Positions 49,277 through 59,977 of a stretch of 64,000 nt of DNA are shown here, in pieces. A program made the translations under genes and the position numbers. A model generated the notes under the pieces. It did not search any database. It was not told where the DNA came from and saw nothing but the letters and a program-made list of their open reading frames with translations. Numbering within the stretch: position 1 is the first letter of the stretch; each line of letters begins with the position of its first letter. Source of the stretch: Ilyomonas sp964249755 (GTDB lineage: Bacteria > Bacteroidota > Bacteroidia > Chitinophagales > Chitinophagaceae); assembly GCA_964249755.1 (NCBI GenBank), contig CAXUDB010000001.1, positions 248,001 through 312,000 on the forward strand, in the 5' to 3' direction.

Positions 49277-52118
49277 TGGTAAGACTTTGTATAGTATGCA
49301 AATCGATGGACTGCGTGGGATTGAAACTTGCTGTTGACATGTATTTTTCAAGGCTGTATAAAAGCTGTTTCGCTTCCGGACGCTGCGCGAGATTTGAGGT
49401 AAGATCAATACCGGAAACTATTAGTTTTCCTTTGCCCGCTTTGCATTCGAACAGCAAGCCTAACGGGCGTGCTGTGAACCAGTCATCAATCACTCTTACG
49501 ATGGGCTGAGTATTTTTTGAAAGACTATCCAATAAAATTGCGTTGGAATGCGACATGGCATCCCACCATTCGAAACCGGAATAATAATCGGTAGGAAAAT
49601 ACTGCAACGCCGGATGTTTGGGATTGCATAAAATACCAAGCGTTTGCGGCGCCTGTCCGCCCGTCCAGGCTGTGTTCCAGAAGATGCTGGAGAAGCCAAT
49701 GGCAATATCGCCGCCTTTGTTTTTAGCCAGCGAGCCTTGTTTTAAATTAAGCAGAACGTTACCACCGCCGTTTAATATTTCTATCGCTTTATCATCTAAC
49801 AATTGCGTGGTGTAAACATTCTTTACGTCGGGCAGTTGCTTTGGATAGACGTATATCTCCCAACTGTTTTTATATCCTTCCACAGTTACTTCTACCGCCA
49901 GCTTTTCGGGTGTTGTTATGGATGATAAAGATGTTTTGATTTCACCCATGCTGATGCCATTACCAAATGGAATGTTGGATGCATTTAATTCACCATGAAA
50001 CAAGATGTTGCCTTTGCTGTCTTTTATCTGCCAAGAAGCATTGCCATTTTGTATTTCGCGGCTGCCGTAGTTTGCCACTTCTACTTTGGCTGACAGTGTT
50101 TCGTCGTTGTTATAAATCATTTTAGTAAAGCGCACTAAGGGTACCACACTATTGCAGAAGCGATTATACTCTTTTGCATTGATGTATCCTTTGTCGCCCC
50201 ACATAGCATTTACCACGCCCACCAACGCGGTACCTTGCCCCGGAAAATCATTTAAACCCAATAGCTGGAAACCACCAAAACCTTTGGTTCTTAATGCGGC
50301 TTCTATATCGGCTTTGTAGCAGAGTGCCTGCAATTTTCCCGATGCTAAAAGGAATGAATCTTCCAGGTGTTGCATGCCGTGCTCTTTCAGAAAATCCCTG
50401 AAAATTTCAAAGTTTTTGGCTTTTAAAACACCGGTATACTTTTTTATTTCTTTGAAGTCGGGATATACGCACCATTGCCCGATTTCGTGGCTTACCGTTG
50501 GGTGTTTCCATTTTGAAATGATCTTGTCCCAATCATACATTGTTGATGGCGGCTGACTATTAATAATGCTTTTTAATCCATCGCCCCAAGCCTGTATGCG
50601 CGGATCGGATGTGCTGTTATAATCGTTATCATCAATTACCGGCCAACCGCTGGCAGAAGTATACAAACGGCGGCTGTCTTTCGCTTTCCAGTAGTCAACA
50701 AATTTTGTAAGATATCCTTTGTAGTCTTTGCCGGCAGGCTCGTTGCCATAAGTAAGCATACAAAAGGAAGGATGGTTACCGAAGTTGTTTACGATACGTT
50801 CGCTTTCGTTATAAATAAACGTATCGAGCGCCGTGCCGTTGCCTATAGTAGCGCCCTGGTTAGCCCAGGAAGAACATTCAATTTGCAGGTAAAAGCCAGC
50901 GCTGTCTGCTGCATCAAATGCCACTTCTGGCGGGCACCAGGAATGGAAACGGAGATGATTTAAACCATAGGATTTTGCCACCGAAAACATGTGTTTCCAA
51001 TAAGCACTTTCTGTTGATGGATAACCGGTAAGCGGCGTGACCGCACATTCCAAAGTGCCACGCAAAAAGGTAGGCCGACCATTGATAAGGAACTGCGTGT
51101 TATCGGTTGAGAAATTACGCATGCCGAAGGCAACCGTTGTTTTATCGCTTCCGCCTGCGGATTGTAAGTTGATGTGCATGTTGTATAAAGCGGGATTGAA
51201 TTCATCCCACAACTGAGGTTTATCGCCCATGTTGTAAACGAGGCTGATGGTACCACTGTCTTCCTTCAACTCTTTTTCAACAGACATTGATTTCAGAAGA
51301 CTTGCGGTTTTGTTGCCGGATGTGGCTTGAAGGACAACAGAGGTTTTTAATGATTTGTTGTCGTTTTTTTTATAACTGATCAATATCGTTACCTGTTTCT
51401 TATTTACGTCGGGAAACAGCTTTACGTTTTCGATGTGTAATAAAGGCTTTTCGATCAATGCTAGTTTACCAACCATTCCGTTCCAGTTGGTTTGTGTATG
51501 ATCGGAAATGCTATGCGAATTGGGACCGGGATTGACTTCGTGAACCCGGTTATCTATGCAAACGGTGATGCGGTGTTTGCCGGGCGTTAACAACAATGAT
51601 AAATCGTACTCATGCGGCGTTCCGAGGCTCATACAACTACCCGTTTTTTGATCATCGATCCATACGCTAGATTTCCAGTGGCATCTCTCCAGAAACAAAG
51701 AAATGTACTTGTGATTCCATCCCTGCGGAATGGTAACTTCTTTCTGATACCAAGCGGCGCCTTTATAATATTTGGTCGGCTGCAGCCAGAACGGAACTTT
51801 AAAGTTTTCAGGCGTTCTATACTTAGCATACTGCGGTTTTGTAAAAAAGGAAGAATCAATAATATCGCCCGTCCATGGTGTAGTGATAGAGATATCATCA
51901 CCCATGTTATTGGTAGTTAACGAGCCAGGCAGCGTGATAGCATCACCTAAAGATTTATTGAACCACTGCTCCTGCTCGCCAATATCTGTTCTATCTAGTT
52001 TAACATGCCAGGTGCCTGCAAGATTAATGACATCAGGCGTTAATGATTGCGCAAATACACTAACAGAGAATAGCAACAGAAGCGTAAATAATAGTTGGTA
52101 CTTTTTAAGTGACAGCAT
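49263..52118 (-). CDS. GH2 family glycosidase (beta-galactosidase-like)
   Basis: 951 residues from the ATG at 52118 (MLSLKKYQLLFTLLLLFSVSVFAQ), a signal peptide; the longer frame to 52253 runs into galM and is rejected. The jelly-roll sugar-binding domain starts at 'NLAGTWHVKLDRTDIGEQEQW', the TIM barrel has 'LRFHSWCPPEVAFDAADSAGFYLQIECSSW', the acid/base motif 'LTYGNEPAG' and the likely nucleophile in 'VSHEIGQWCVYPDF'. A C-terminal domain of about 250 residues follows. Periplasmic or surface enzyme of the galactose-glycan locus; exact beta-linked substrate unknown. Ten bp after galM. Confidence 0.87.
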   Translation of the reverse strand: MLSLKKYQLLFTLLLLFSVSVFAQSLTPDVINLAGTWHVKLDRTDIGEQEQWFNKSLGDAITLPGSLTTNNMGDDISITTPWTGDIIDSSFFTKPQYAKYRTPENFKVPFWLQPTKYYKGAAWYQKEVTIPQGWNHKYISLFLERCHWKSSVWIDDQKTGSCMSLGTPHEYDLSLLLTPGKHRITVCIDNRVHEVNPGPNSHSISDHTQTNWNGMVGKLALIEKPLLHIENVKLFPDVNKKQVTILISYKKNDNKSLKTSVVLQATSGNKTASLLKSMSVEKELKEDSGTISLVYNMGDKPQLWDEFNPALYNMHINLQSAGGSDKTTVAFGMRNFSTDNTQFLINGRPTFLRGTLECAVTPLTGYPSTESAYWKHMFSVAKSYGLNHLRFHSWCPPEVAFDAADSAGFYLQIECSSWANQGATIGNGTALDTFIYNESERIVNNFGNHPSFCMLTYGNEPAGKDYKGYLTKFVDYWKAKDSRRLYTSASGWPVIDDNDYNSTSDPRIQAWGDGLKSIINSQPPSTMYDWDKIISKWKHPTVSHEIGQWCVYPDFKEIKKYTGVLKAKNFEIFRDFLKEHGMQHLEDSFLLASGKLQALCYKADIEAALRTKGFGGFQLLGLNDFPGQGTALVGVVNAMWGDKGYINAKEYNRFCNSVVPLVRFTKMIYNNDETLSAKVEVANYGSREIQNGNASWQIKDSKGNILFHGELNASNIPFGNGISMGEIKTSLSSITTPEKLAVEVTVEGYKNSWEIYVYPKQLPDVKNVYTTQLLDDKAIEILNGGGNVLLNLKQGSLAKNKGGDIAIGFSSIFWNTAWTGGQAPQTLGILCNPKHPALQYFPTDYYSGFEWWDAMSHSNAILLDSLSKNTQPIVRVIDDWFTARPLGLLFECKAGKGKLIVSGIDLTSNLAQRPEAKQLLYSLEKYMSTASFNPTQSIDLHTIQSLTNEEL

Positions 52119-52128
52119 GCAAATCGTT

Positions 52129-53208
52129 TTATTTATTAGTGATTCCGAACGCGTATATCGTAGTTGAATTATACTCTTCGCCGGGACGTAAAATAGTATC
52201 CGGAAAATGAGAGTGATTCGGGCTATCAGGGAACGCTTGTGTTTCCAAAGCAACAGAGCTATGCTTTTTATAAATTATATTTTGTGCACCCTTTACAGAA
52301 CCATCAAAAAAGTTAGCGGTATACACCTGAATAGCAGGTGCCGTAGTGAATACATCCAGTTGTCTTCCCGTTTCATCTTCCTGCAAATGTGCTGCGAGAA
52401 CAAGTGTATCAGAATTGGTATGCTTTAAAATAAAGTTGTGATCATAGCCTCTGTCCTCTTTTAGCACCTTACTATTGATGTCTGTACAAATCTTTTTTTC
52501 GGAACGAAAATCGAAAACAGAATTGTCAACATTTACCCACTTTCCTGTCGGTTGATTGTGCTCATTTTTTTCCGTGTATTCATCGCTGTAAACAGTTAAG
52601 GAATGATTTAAAACAGAATTATTTTCGAAACCCGTCAGGTTGAAATATGAATGGTTGGTAAGGCTTACCGGAGTGGCTTTATCTGTTACGGCTTTATAAT
52701 GAATGATAAGTTCATTTTTTTGATTTAAGATGTAGGAAACGGATACGGCAAGTGTACCGGGAAAACCTTCTTCGCCATCTTTACTGATGTATGAAAATTG
52801 AACCCCAGCTTCCGTTTCATTGTTGAATATTTGTTGAATATTCCAAACTTTTTTGTCGAACCCTACCCTGCCGCCGTGTAAATTATTTACACCATCATTC
52901 ATTGTAACATGAAAGGTTTCCTCATCAATTTTGAAAGTTCCGTTTGCAATCCGGTTGGTATATCTTCCTACCACGCAACCGAAATAAAATGTATTGTGTT
53001 TGTATTCTACAATTGTTTTAAAGCCAGCCACAATGTTCTTTACGACACCCTTTTTATCCGGCGTCTTTATTGATAAAATGATGCAGCCAAGATTGGTGAT
53101 TTCAGCTTCAACAAAATCATTTTTTAGCGTGAATGAATACAATTCCTCTCCCTCATATAACCCATGATAATGCCGGGTAAGATTTATTATTTGTGTTGTT
53201 GTTGGCAA
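52129..53208 (-). CDS. galM: Aldose 1-epimerase (galactose mutarotase)
   Basis: 359 residues. 'EAEITNLGCIILSIKTPDKKG', 'YFGCVVGRYTNRIANGTFKI' (with the Asn/Arg of the site), 'NNLHGGRVGFDKKVWNI', the catalytic histidine in 'TPVSLTNHSYFNLTG', 'GYDHNFIL' and the glutamate in 'SSVALETQAFPDSPNH' are all present. It interconverts alpha and beta anomers of galactose or related sugars. No signal peptide is visible, so it is probably cytoplasmic, feeding the intracellular pathway. Spacing of 9 and 10 bp to neighbours fits one transcript. Confidence 0.95.
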   Translation of the reverse strand: MPTTTQIINLTRHYHGLYEGEELYSFTLKNDFVEAEITNLGCIILSIKTPDKKGVVKNIVAGFKTIVEYKHNTFYFGCVVGRYTNRIANGTFKIDEETFHVTMNDGVNNLHGGRVGFDKKVWNIQQIFNNETEAGVQFSYISKDGEEGFPGTLAVSVSYILNQKNELIIHYKAVTDKATPVSLTNHSYFNLTGFENNSVLNHSLTVYSDEYTEKNEHNQPTGKWVNVDNSVFDFRSEKKICTDINSKVLKEDRGYDHNFILKHTNSDTLVLAAHLQEDETGRQLDVFTTAPAIQVYTANFFDGSVKGAQNIIYKKHSSVALETQAFPDSPNHSHFPDTILRPGEEYNSTTIYAFGITNK

Positions 53209-53217
53209 AATAAAAAA

Positions 53218-56200
53218 TTACGCAGGATAATGAATGCCTGTTGTATTTTGAATTAAATGGATCATGCGCAAATAGGTAGCTGCGCCCTGGTGATTGATGT
53301 CGTTTTGTAAAACGCGATTCAGATAATCAGAGCCTTTGTCGTAATTACCCAATCCAATGTTGCCAAGCCCTATAAGGTAATAGCAATGCAGTTTATTACG
53401 CTGGTTTAGGTCAATATCAAACACCAACATATCCGGCAACGATACCGCAAAATAATCGATGTGTATGTCATCGTTCATATGCACTTCGCCAAAGTCAATC
53501 AACCGCTTGCATATTGTTTGAGAATGTTCAGGCTTTTCTAATTTCATCCAGGCTAAGGCCTGGTAAAATATCTTATCCGGTTGCGGGTCGTTATAATAAA
53601 TCGCCTGCACCGGCTCACTGATTCCTATTGTTGCTTTTTCAAAAAACGCAATTGCTTTCTCACGCATTCCTAAACCTTCACAAGCGCATGCCATTAGGTA
53701 ATCCAAGTCGTTTTCCTGTGCTCCATATAACTTCCCTTCTCCCAGGTTATCAGGAAAATACCTGGCTTCATTAAGCAGCGATATCGCTTCCTCAAATTGT
53801 TGATTCAGGACAGCTTGCTTTGCAAGCTCCGTATGGCATAACAGGTATTGACTTGTCACTTTTCCTTCACCACCTTCCCAGGGATGAAAATGCCGTAACT
53901 CCAATAAATTTTTTGCAGTTTGATAATCTTCGAGGTTGTTGTATAAGGTAATTCTTTCGATGTATAAATCATCCCGTTGCTCAACAAGCAACTCATAGTT
54001 TTGAAAAGCCTGCAATCTTTCGGAAAACGATTTCCCTAATAATTTATACAATTGATCCAGCTCCATAAAAACTCTTGCATCGTTGTTATCCAACGCAAAA
54101 GCTTCTTCCAAATATTGTAACGCCTTTTGCTGATCGTTTCTTTTATTGTAGTAAGCAATGGCAAGATTTCGATAAGGTGTAGCAAAATATTGATTTACCG
54201 CAATCGCTTTCTCCCAGCATGTTATGGCTTCGTCGTATTGACGTTTATCGTACCAGAGATTGCCTAAATAATAGTAGGCTTTGGCATCCGAAGGATTCAT
54301 GGCAACTGCTGATTGCAGAATACCTATTTCTTCTATTTTATTTGGAAACACAAGCGCATTATTGCCACAGGCAGCTTCGCGGTAATGTTTGATTGCTTTT
54401 TCAAAATCATTATTTTTTTCGTGAAGCCAACCCAGGTAATAATGTGTAAGTGACTTATCTACATCATCATTTTTTACTTCGCTTGCATAAATGGTGTAGC
54501 TGCTTAATAAAGTCATCGCATCCTCATATAAGCCAGCGTGTGCGTATTGCAAAGCCAGTTCAAGAAAGTTATTTTCAGCATAACGCATCAGCCTGAACAG
54601 ATCATGCAAATATGAGCTTTGCTCTTTCTTATTTAATAATGATTCTGCCAGATATTTTTCATACAGGCAACCAAAATTGAAGGCATCAATACGTATGCTT
54701 TCATTGCATAAGACAATACATTCTTCAGGTAAATTTTTATGTCGCAACAAAGCGGCTTTCAGATGCCTTGTAGTATTACTGTGATAATTTTTTATCAATG
54801 ATTTTTCTGCCAGTTGCGATGCATCATTTACTCTGTTCTCACGCACTGCGATTCTCGCCAGCCATAAAAAAGAGGCATGTTGCCAGGCATCATTCCAGGT
54901 AGCCTTATAGAAAGCATCATATGCTTCCTTGTATTTATCCTGATAAACTAAACTCAACCCAAAATTATAATATGGTTCGCCATCATAAGGATTCGGATTG
55001 CGTTTGATAAGCGTAGAAATGGCAGTTTTGAAATAAGGTTCAGCGTTTGCAAATTGTCCGCGACGCAGCAGCAGCAAGCCTTTCGCATTATTGCAACGCG
55101 CATCGTTTGGACTTCTTTTTAACCCTTCCTCATAATAATCCATCGGGTTGAAAGTAGCATGACGGTATTGCTCCAAATGCAAGCCGTTTAGGAACAAATC
55201 TTCTACCTGTTCTATCTCTGATGGCAATTTGGCTGCAATAGCCGGAGAAGGAATTTCTTCTTTATTAAGAGGCAAAGGCTGATATGAGACCAGTTCACCT
55301 TTCTCGTTATCCAGCACACTTACTTTCCAATTCTCTTCTTCGCCTTTTTGAGATACCGTAAAAGCTTCGGAAAATATGTTGGCAGGTGAAAGATTTATAG
55401 TGAATCTTTTTACTTCTTTTCCCTCGTTCCAAACAACAATATCAGCGTTGTTATATTCGGAAGTAGCGTACACCTTTATTTCTATTGTATCATCATTCCA
55501 TTCAATATTTATTGCGGCTTCTTTGGTTGCATTCTTTACATAACCAATGCCGGCATAAGGCATGAAATATTGCGTGAAGGTTTTAATTTCATTCGGCTGC
55601 ATCCACGAAAAATCAGGTTGATTATCGGTGAAGATGCCGGTCATCAATTCAATGTAAGGACCATCTTCATCCGTTAATTGTTTATCCCACGCATAGCCAA
55701 AATCTCCCTTGCCCCAGGTCCATTGCTTTTTGCCCGGCGAGAAGTGATGATCGGCAACATGCAACATACCGGCCTGCGTATCATTCTCATAACAACCCAT
55801 AAAATTATATTGCGATTGTATAGCCATATACGAGGTGGGTACCGGTATATTTTTATACTTCGAAATGTCATTTCCGGGTGCGTAATTAACTTTGTAATAA
55901 GTACCGGTCGCAATGGGAAAATCACTTACATCACGCTTGCCATGGTCAAACACAGCATACACATCGGGTGGAAAAACAGATTGATAGTCGTCATTGACTT
56001 TTACAGCAGGATTTGCCCACCATAAAAACGTTTGTGGAAACGACGTGCTGTTAAAGAGTTGCCCTTTGATTTCCAAATAAGCTTTGTCTTTATACAATGT
56101 AAAACCTGCCATTCCCTTGGTGCGAAACATCAATTCTGTTTCGCTTACCCACACGGTTTTGCTGCCGTCTGCAAACTCTTCAATGGTAAAATCAACAGGA

Positions 56201-56583
56201 CTGAACGTGCTTGGGCGATGATGTTGTGGCCAGTTAAATTCAATGCCACCCGATATCCATGGACCAGCCAACCCAACCAAAGCAGGCTTTATCACCTGGT
56301 TATAGTAAACAAAATCCCGGTTCTTTACTTTATCATAAGCCCGCTGAATTCTGCCACCAAGCTCAGGCAGAATCATAATTTTCAAGTATTGATTTTCTAT
56401 AAAAACCGCTTCGTATTCTTTGCTTATTTTTTCGTTGCTGATACTTTCAATCACCGGATGCGGATACACCACTCCACTGCTTCCCTGGTACACCCGCTTT
56501 TCAAGAAACATTGGATTTTTTTCCGGTTTTCCAGTTTCGTATGTAGGTATAGATATTCGCTCTACCCATGCTTTTACTTTCAT
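53218..56583 (-). CDS. DUF5107 and TPR repeat protein
   Basis: 1121 residues, no signal peptide. Residues about 40-345 are a DUF5107 domain ('YLKIMILPELGGRIQRAYDKVKNRDFVYYNQVIKPALVGLAGPWISGGIEFNWPQHH'), which resembles galactose mutarotase-type beta-sandwich folds. From about 470 to the end the chain consists of TPR helices ('AKAYYYLGNLWYDKRQYDEAITCWEKAIAVN'). Such proteins recur in Bacteroidota loci for plant glycans, next to sugar porters and epimerases; their activity is not established as far as I know. A role in handling or sensing intracellular oligosaccharide is inferred. Confidence 0.88.
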   Translation of the reverse strand: MKVKAWVERISIPTYETGKPEKNPMFLEKRVYQGSSGVVYPHPVIESISNEKISKEYEAVFIENQYLKIMILPELGGRIQRAYDKVKNRDFVYYNQVIKPALVGLAGPWISGGIEFNWPQHHRPSTFSPVDFTIEEFADGSKTVWVSETELMFRTKGMAGFTLYKDKAYLEIKGQLFNSTSFPQTFLWWANPAVKVNDDYQSVFPPDVYAVFDHGKRDVSDFPIATGTYYKVNYAPGNDISKYKNIPVPTSYMAIQSQYNFMGCYENDTQAGMLHVADHHFSPGKKQWTWGKGDFGYAWDKQLTDEDGPYIELMTGIFTDNQPDFSWMQPNEIKTFTQYFMPYAGIGYVKNATKEAAINIEWNDDTIEIKVYATSEYNNADIVVWNEGKEVKRFTINLSPANIFSEAFTVSQKGEEENWKVSVLDNEKGELVSYQPLPLNKEEIPSPAIAAKLPSEIEQVEDLFLNGLHLEQYRHATFNPMDYYEEGLKRSPNDARCNNAKGLLLLRRGQFANAEPYFKTAISTLIKRNPNPYDGEPYYNFGLSLVYQDKYKEAYDAFYKATWNDAWQHASFLWLARIAVRENRVNDASQLAEKSLIKNYHSNTTRHLKAALLRHKNLPEECIVLCNESIRIDAFNFGCLYEKYLAESLLNKKEQSSYLHDLFRLMRYAENNFLELALQYAHAGLYEDAMTLLSSYTIYASEVKNDDVDKSLTHYYLGWLHEKNNDFEKAIKHYREAACGNNALVFPNKIEEIGILQSAVAMNPSDAKAYYYLGNLWYDKRQYDEAITCWEKAIAVNQYFATPYRNLAIAYYNKRNDQQKALQYLEEAFALDNNDARVFMELDQLYKLLGKSFSERLQAFQNYELLVEQRDDLYIERITLYNNLEDYQTAKNLLELRHFHPWEGGEGKVTSQYLLCHTELAKQAVLNQQFEEAISLLNEARYFPDNLGEGKLYGAQENDLDYLMACACEGLGMREKAIAFFEKATIGISEPVQAIYYNDPQPDKIFYQALAWMKLEKPEHSQTICKRLIDFGEVHMNDDIHIDYFAVSLPDMLVFDIDLNQRNKLHCYYLIGLGNIGLGNYDKGSDYLNRVLQNDINHQGAATYLRMIHLIQNTTGIHYPA

Positions 56584-56658
56584 AATAACCAGTTGGTTCT
56601 TTAGTTAACTACTTCCCTTTTGTTTCGCATTAAATAGATCTGCACACCACTGTAAAAT

Positions 56659-58869
56659 TTATTGTTTCACGAGTTGTATTACTGCACTCTCGTAATCATT
56701 GTACATGTCAAACTGCAACCCGGCTTTCATCAGGTAATCACCGCTGAATGTTTTGCCTTCATAGTCTTTTAGACGCGTAAAACTGCCTTTGTTCACTTCG
56801 GTTACTTTATACTGTGCATTGGCATCCAATCCTCTTAATTCCAGCTTCGATTGATCCGGATAAGGCTCTTTCTTTTGCAGAAAAGAAAACACCAAAGCGG
56901 AGTCTTTGTTCTCACTCACATACATCAGCGCAGTGCGATTATTTTCATAAGGTGATAACAATCTATATAAATCACCCTGCAGCACGATGTTCCTGATTTT
57001 CTTGTATGAAGCAATCGCGCCAATGGCAAATGTTCTTTCATCGGCAGTCAGTTTATCAACGCGATAATCCAAACCTAACCGCCCGGTCATGGCAATATCA
57101 AACCGGAACTTCAGAGGTGTAATTCTTTCGTCGGAATGGTTGGGCGTAACGTGAGCCGCTAAACCAACAGCCGGGTAGAAATATTCAAGCCCCCATTGAA
57201 TTTTAATTCTGTCTATCGGGTCTGTATTATCGCTTGGCCAGTATTCCTGGAAGTAAGGCATCGTAGCATAATCCATTCTGCCGCCGCCGCCGGAGCAGAC
57301 CATCATATATACATCCGGATATTTTTTCCGGAAGCGTTGTATAATGTTGAGTAAAGCAGTTGGATAATTGATGAATAGCTTTGATTGCTGCTTGCCCAGG
57401 TACGATGAACCTGCATTTGTAACATACCGGTTGCAATCCCACTTGATATAGCTGACGCCCTTATTTTGCAACATCAGGTTGTCCAGCACGCTGTACACAT
57501 AATCCTGCACCTTCGGATTGGTGATGTCGAGGATCAACTGGTTACGGGATAAATTGAGGTCGCGATGCTGAGCGCCAATTACCCAATCAGGATGTTTTTC
57601 GTACAGTTCGCTTTTAGGATTCACCATTTCCGGCTCCACCCAGATACCAAATTTTAAATTGTTTTGTTTACAGAGATCGGCTAAGTAAGATAATCCATGT
57701 GGCAGTTTTTTGTGGTTCACTTCCCAATCACCCAAGCCTGCATCATCGTTGTTGCGGGGATATTTATTGGCAAACCATCCGTCGTCAAGTAAAAACAATT
57801 CGAAACCCATTTCACCTGCATTCCTGATGATATCTGACAGCTTTTTTTCATCAAAATCAAAGTAGGTGGCTTCCCAGTTATTCAGCAATACATCGCGGCT
57901 GTCATACCCATTTGCAATCCCATATTTTCTTGCCCAGCGATGAAAATTTCTTGTGGTTTCGCCTGCACCGTTTTTACTGTAGGTAAACAGGAAGCCGGGT
58001 GTGGTAAATGTCGTATCAGCTTTTAATGTATACTCTGATGCAAAAGGATTTATACCTGCCGTTACCTGCAGGTTATTGTAATGATCTTCGTTGAACTGCA
58101 ACTGCCAGTTTCCCGGCCAAGCAAGCGTACCGGCAATCACTTCGCCATCATCCTCGTGCAGTTTTCCATTCAGCGATAAAAGAAAGGATTGATTCGTACG
58201 CAAATCTGTTCTCACTCCCAGCTTGGAATCAATGGTTTTGATTCCTTCGGAAAGTTTTGTTTCAACAAGGTTGAATTCATTTGCCCAATCGCCGTAGTAA
58301 TAGGAAAGATGTGCATTGGGTGTTTTAAAATTGAGCGATGAGGAAGCAAAATCATACAACGTTACAGAACCTTTTTCTTTGTGGCTGAAGGTCATCCATT
58401 GCTCAATCATGTTTTGCTCGCGATATACTTTATAAAACAGGTTTACTTCATCGGGATAGTACTTATCTTTTAAAGTAATTTTTGTAAGGCTTATGTTGCT
58501 GTCTGTTCTTTCTGTATTATCACTTGTGTACACAAGGTCTGTAGTCAGGTTGCCATCAGCGTGAGTAAGGCGCAGGGCAAAATTGTCCACCTCATCGCCA
58601 TAACCGGCATACACGGGCTTGCTGTCGTGCACGTTTTGGGATGCCATTTCATCACTGCTTATTCTGGCGCCGAAATATAACTGCTTAAGCATTGAATCTT
58701 TACCTACACTAAGTAGCAAAAGGTTGTCTTTTGTTTCGATGCGAATTGTTTTTTGTGCCGATAAACTAATTGATAAGCCAATCCACATCCAACATAGGAC
58801 AGTTTTTAGACGCCAGTTTGTTTTGTATTGAGAAAAGCTTCTCTTCGTTTTGAATAGCAATGCAATCAT
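56659..58869 (-). CDS. GH36 alpha-galactosidase
   Basis: 736 residues with a signal/anchor ('RLKTVLCWMWIGLSISLSAQ'). The N-terminal beta domain is followed by the GH36 barrel: 'FDFDEKKLSDIIRNAGEMGFELFLLDDGWF', 'FGIWVEPEMVNPKSELYEKHPDWVI', the nucleophile aspartate in 'YIKWDCNRYVT', 'VYMMVCSGGGGRMDYATM' and the acid/base aspartate in 'YWPSDNTDPIDRIKIQWG'. It removes terminal alpha-1,6-galactose, as from galactomannan or raffinose-type sugars. It is the first gene of the minus-strand operon and has a shared bipartite motif upstream. Confidence 0.93.
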   Translation of the reverse strand: MIALLFKTKRSFSQYKTNWRLKTVLCWMWIGLSISLSAQKTIRIETKDNLLLLSVGKDSMLKQLYFGARISSDEMASQNVHDSKPVYAGYGDEVDNFALRLTHADGNLTTDLVYTSDNTERTDSNISLTKITLKDKYYPDEVNLFYKVYREQNMIEQWMTFSHKEKGSVTLYDFASSSLNFKTPNAHLSYYYGDWANEFNLVETKLSEGIKTIDSKLGVRTDLRTNQSFLLSLNGKLHEDDGEVIAGTLAWPGNWQLQFNEDHYNNLQVTAGINPFASEYTLKADTTFTTPGFLFTYSKNGAGETTRNFHRWARKYGIANGYDSRDVLLNNWEATYFDFDEKKLSDIIRNAGEMGFELFLLDDGWFANKYPRNNDDAGLGDWEVNHKKLPHGLSYLADLCKQNNLKFGIWVEPEMVNPKSELYEKHPDWVIGAQHRDLNLSRNQLILDITNPKVQDYVYSVLDNLMLQNKGVSYIKWDCNRYVTNAGSSYLGKQQSKLFINYPTALLNIIQRFRKKYPDVYMMVCSGGGGRMDYATMPYFQEYWPSDNTDPIDRIKIQWGLEYFYPAVGLAAHVTPNHSDERITPLKFRFDIAMTGRLGLDYRVDKLTADERTFAIGAIASYKKIRNIVLQGDLYRLLSPYENNRTALMYVSENKDSALVFSFLQKKEPYPDQSKLELRGLDANAQYKVTEVNKGSFTRLKDYEGKTFSGDYLMKAGLQFDMYNDYESAVIQLVKQ

Positions 58870-58945
58870 TATTATTATTTTGACTCAGTCAGACTTTGAC
58901 TTATAAGAATGAAATCAAAATTCGACTTTGCCGAATAGAAAAAAA

Positions 58946-58976
58946 ATAGTGAATTTTATTGTAACAATGGATTATT
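58946..58976 (-). promoter_or_regulatory. Candidate AraC-type operator upstream of the GH36 gene
   Basis: The minus strand reads AATAATCCAT, six bases, AATAAAAT, then TCACTAT. The first two blocks are identical to the site before susC (59978-60012), where the blocks are seven bases apart. It lies about 80 bp before the GH36 start and directly before the AraC gene. Confidence 0.6.
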
Positions 58977-58997
58977 TAACGGTTGCTGTTTTGCCAT

Positions 58998-59891
58998 ATG
59001 AAAATTACTAACGAAAGAATCAAACATGGCTTTAAAGGCCAACGGATGATTGTGTTGCCACAGAAAATCGTCTCCGATTTTCTTATTAAAGACCTGTTGA
59101 CAAAAAGTATTTACATCACTGATATCGGGTATTATCCCAAAGCCATTCATCACTATATTGAACGCGAAAAAGGCATCAATCAAAATATACTTATCTATTG
59201 CGTAGAAGGTTACGGATGGGTTGAGATAAATGAAAAACAAATTTCGATTGAGCCATCGCAGTACATTATTATCCCGGCAAACCAGGCACATATATACGCA
59301 GCTGACGATAATAATGCATGGACTATTTATTGGATTCATTTTGATGGCATTCTTGCCAAACATGTAGTTGACCTGATCATAAAACACTCAAAAGATTACA
59401 AGCCCTATCTCGGTTACAATGAGAACAGGATAAAACTGTTTGAAGATATCTATTCGCAGTTGGATAATGGATATAGCGATGATACATTGCGCTACGTGAA
59501 TATGATCTTCTATCACTTCCTGTCATCCTTATTATACGAAGAGAAATTTAATGGAATAGAAGCCAGCCAGCTCAATGTTGTTTCTGCATCTATAAACTTC
59601 ATGAAGATGAAATTGGATGCCGTTCTTTGCCTGCATGAATTAGCAAATACATCCCATCTTTCGGTATCTCATTTTTCAACCGTTTTTAAAAGAGAAACCG
59701 GTTATTCTCCTATTGATTATTTCAACCACCTGAAAGTGCAAAAGGCTTGTCAGTATTTGATGTTTACAAATATGAACATCAAAGAAATTTCATTCAGCCT
59801 CGGCATAGAAGATCAATATTATTTTTCAAGAATGTTTGCCAAGCTTATGAATATATCGCCGAAAGAATACCGGAACCGGAATAGGAGTTAG
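58998..59891 (+). CDS. AraC family regulator with cupin sensor domain
   Basis: 297 residues from the ATG at 58998 (MKITNERIKHGFKGQRM); the TTG at 58983 is less likely. The cupin-like AraC binding domain spans residues about 40-130 ('ILIYCVEGYGWVEINEKQISIEPSQYIIIPANQAHIYAADDNNAWTIYWIHF'), which should bind a sugar. The two helix-turn-helix motifs lie in 'CLHELANTSHLSVSHFSTVFKRETGYSP' and 'NIKEISFSLGIEDQYYFSRMFAKLMNISPKEYR'. It sits between the two halves of the locus and probably activates both through the shared motif. Confidence 0.93.
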   Translation: MKITNERIKHGFKGQRMIVLPQKIVSDFLIKDLLTKSIYITDIGYYPKAIHHYIEREKGINQNILIYCVEGYGWVEINEKQISIEPSQYIIIPANQAHIYAADDNNAWTIYWIHFDGILAKHVVDLIIKHSKDYKPYLGYNENRIKLFEDIYSQLDNGYSDDTLRYVNMIFYHFLSSLLYEEKFNGIEASQLNVVSASINFMKMKLDAVLCLHELANTSHLSVSHFSTVFKRETGYSPIDYFNHLKVQKACQYLMFTNMNIKEISFSLGIEDQYYFSRMFAKLMNISPKEYRNRNRS

Positions 59892-59977
59892 TAAGCCGCA
59901 GAGAAATATAAAAAAAGTAAATTACCATGACAAGGATAGAACTGTTTTCGCCTTCATCATTATAAATCCAACCAAAA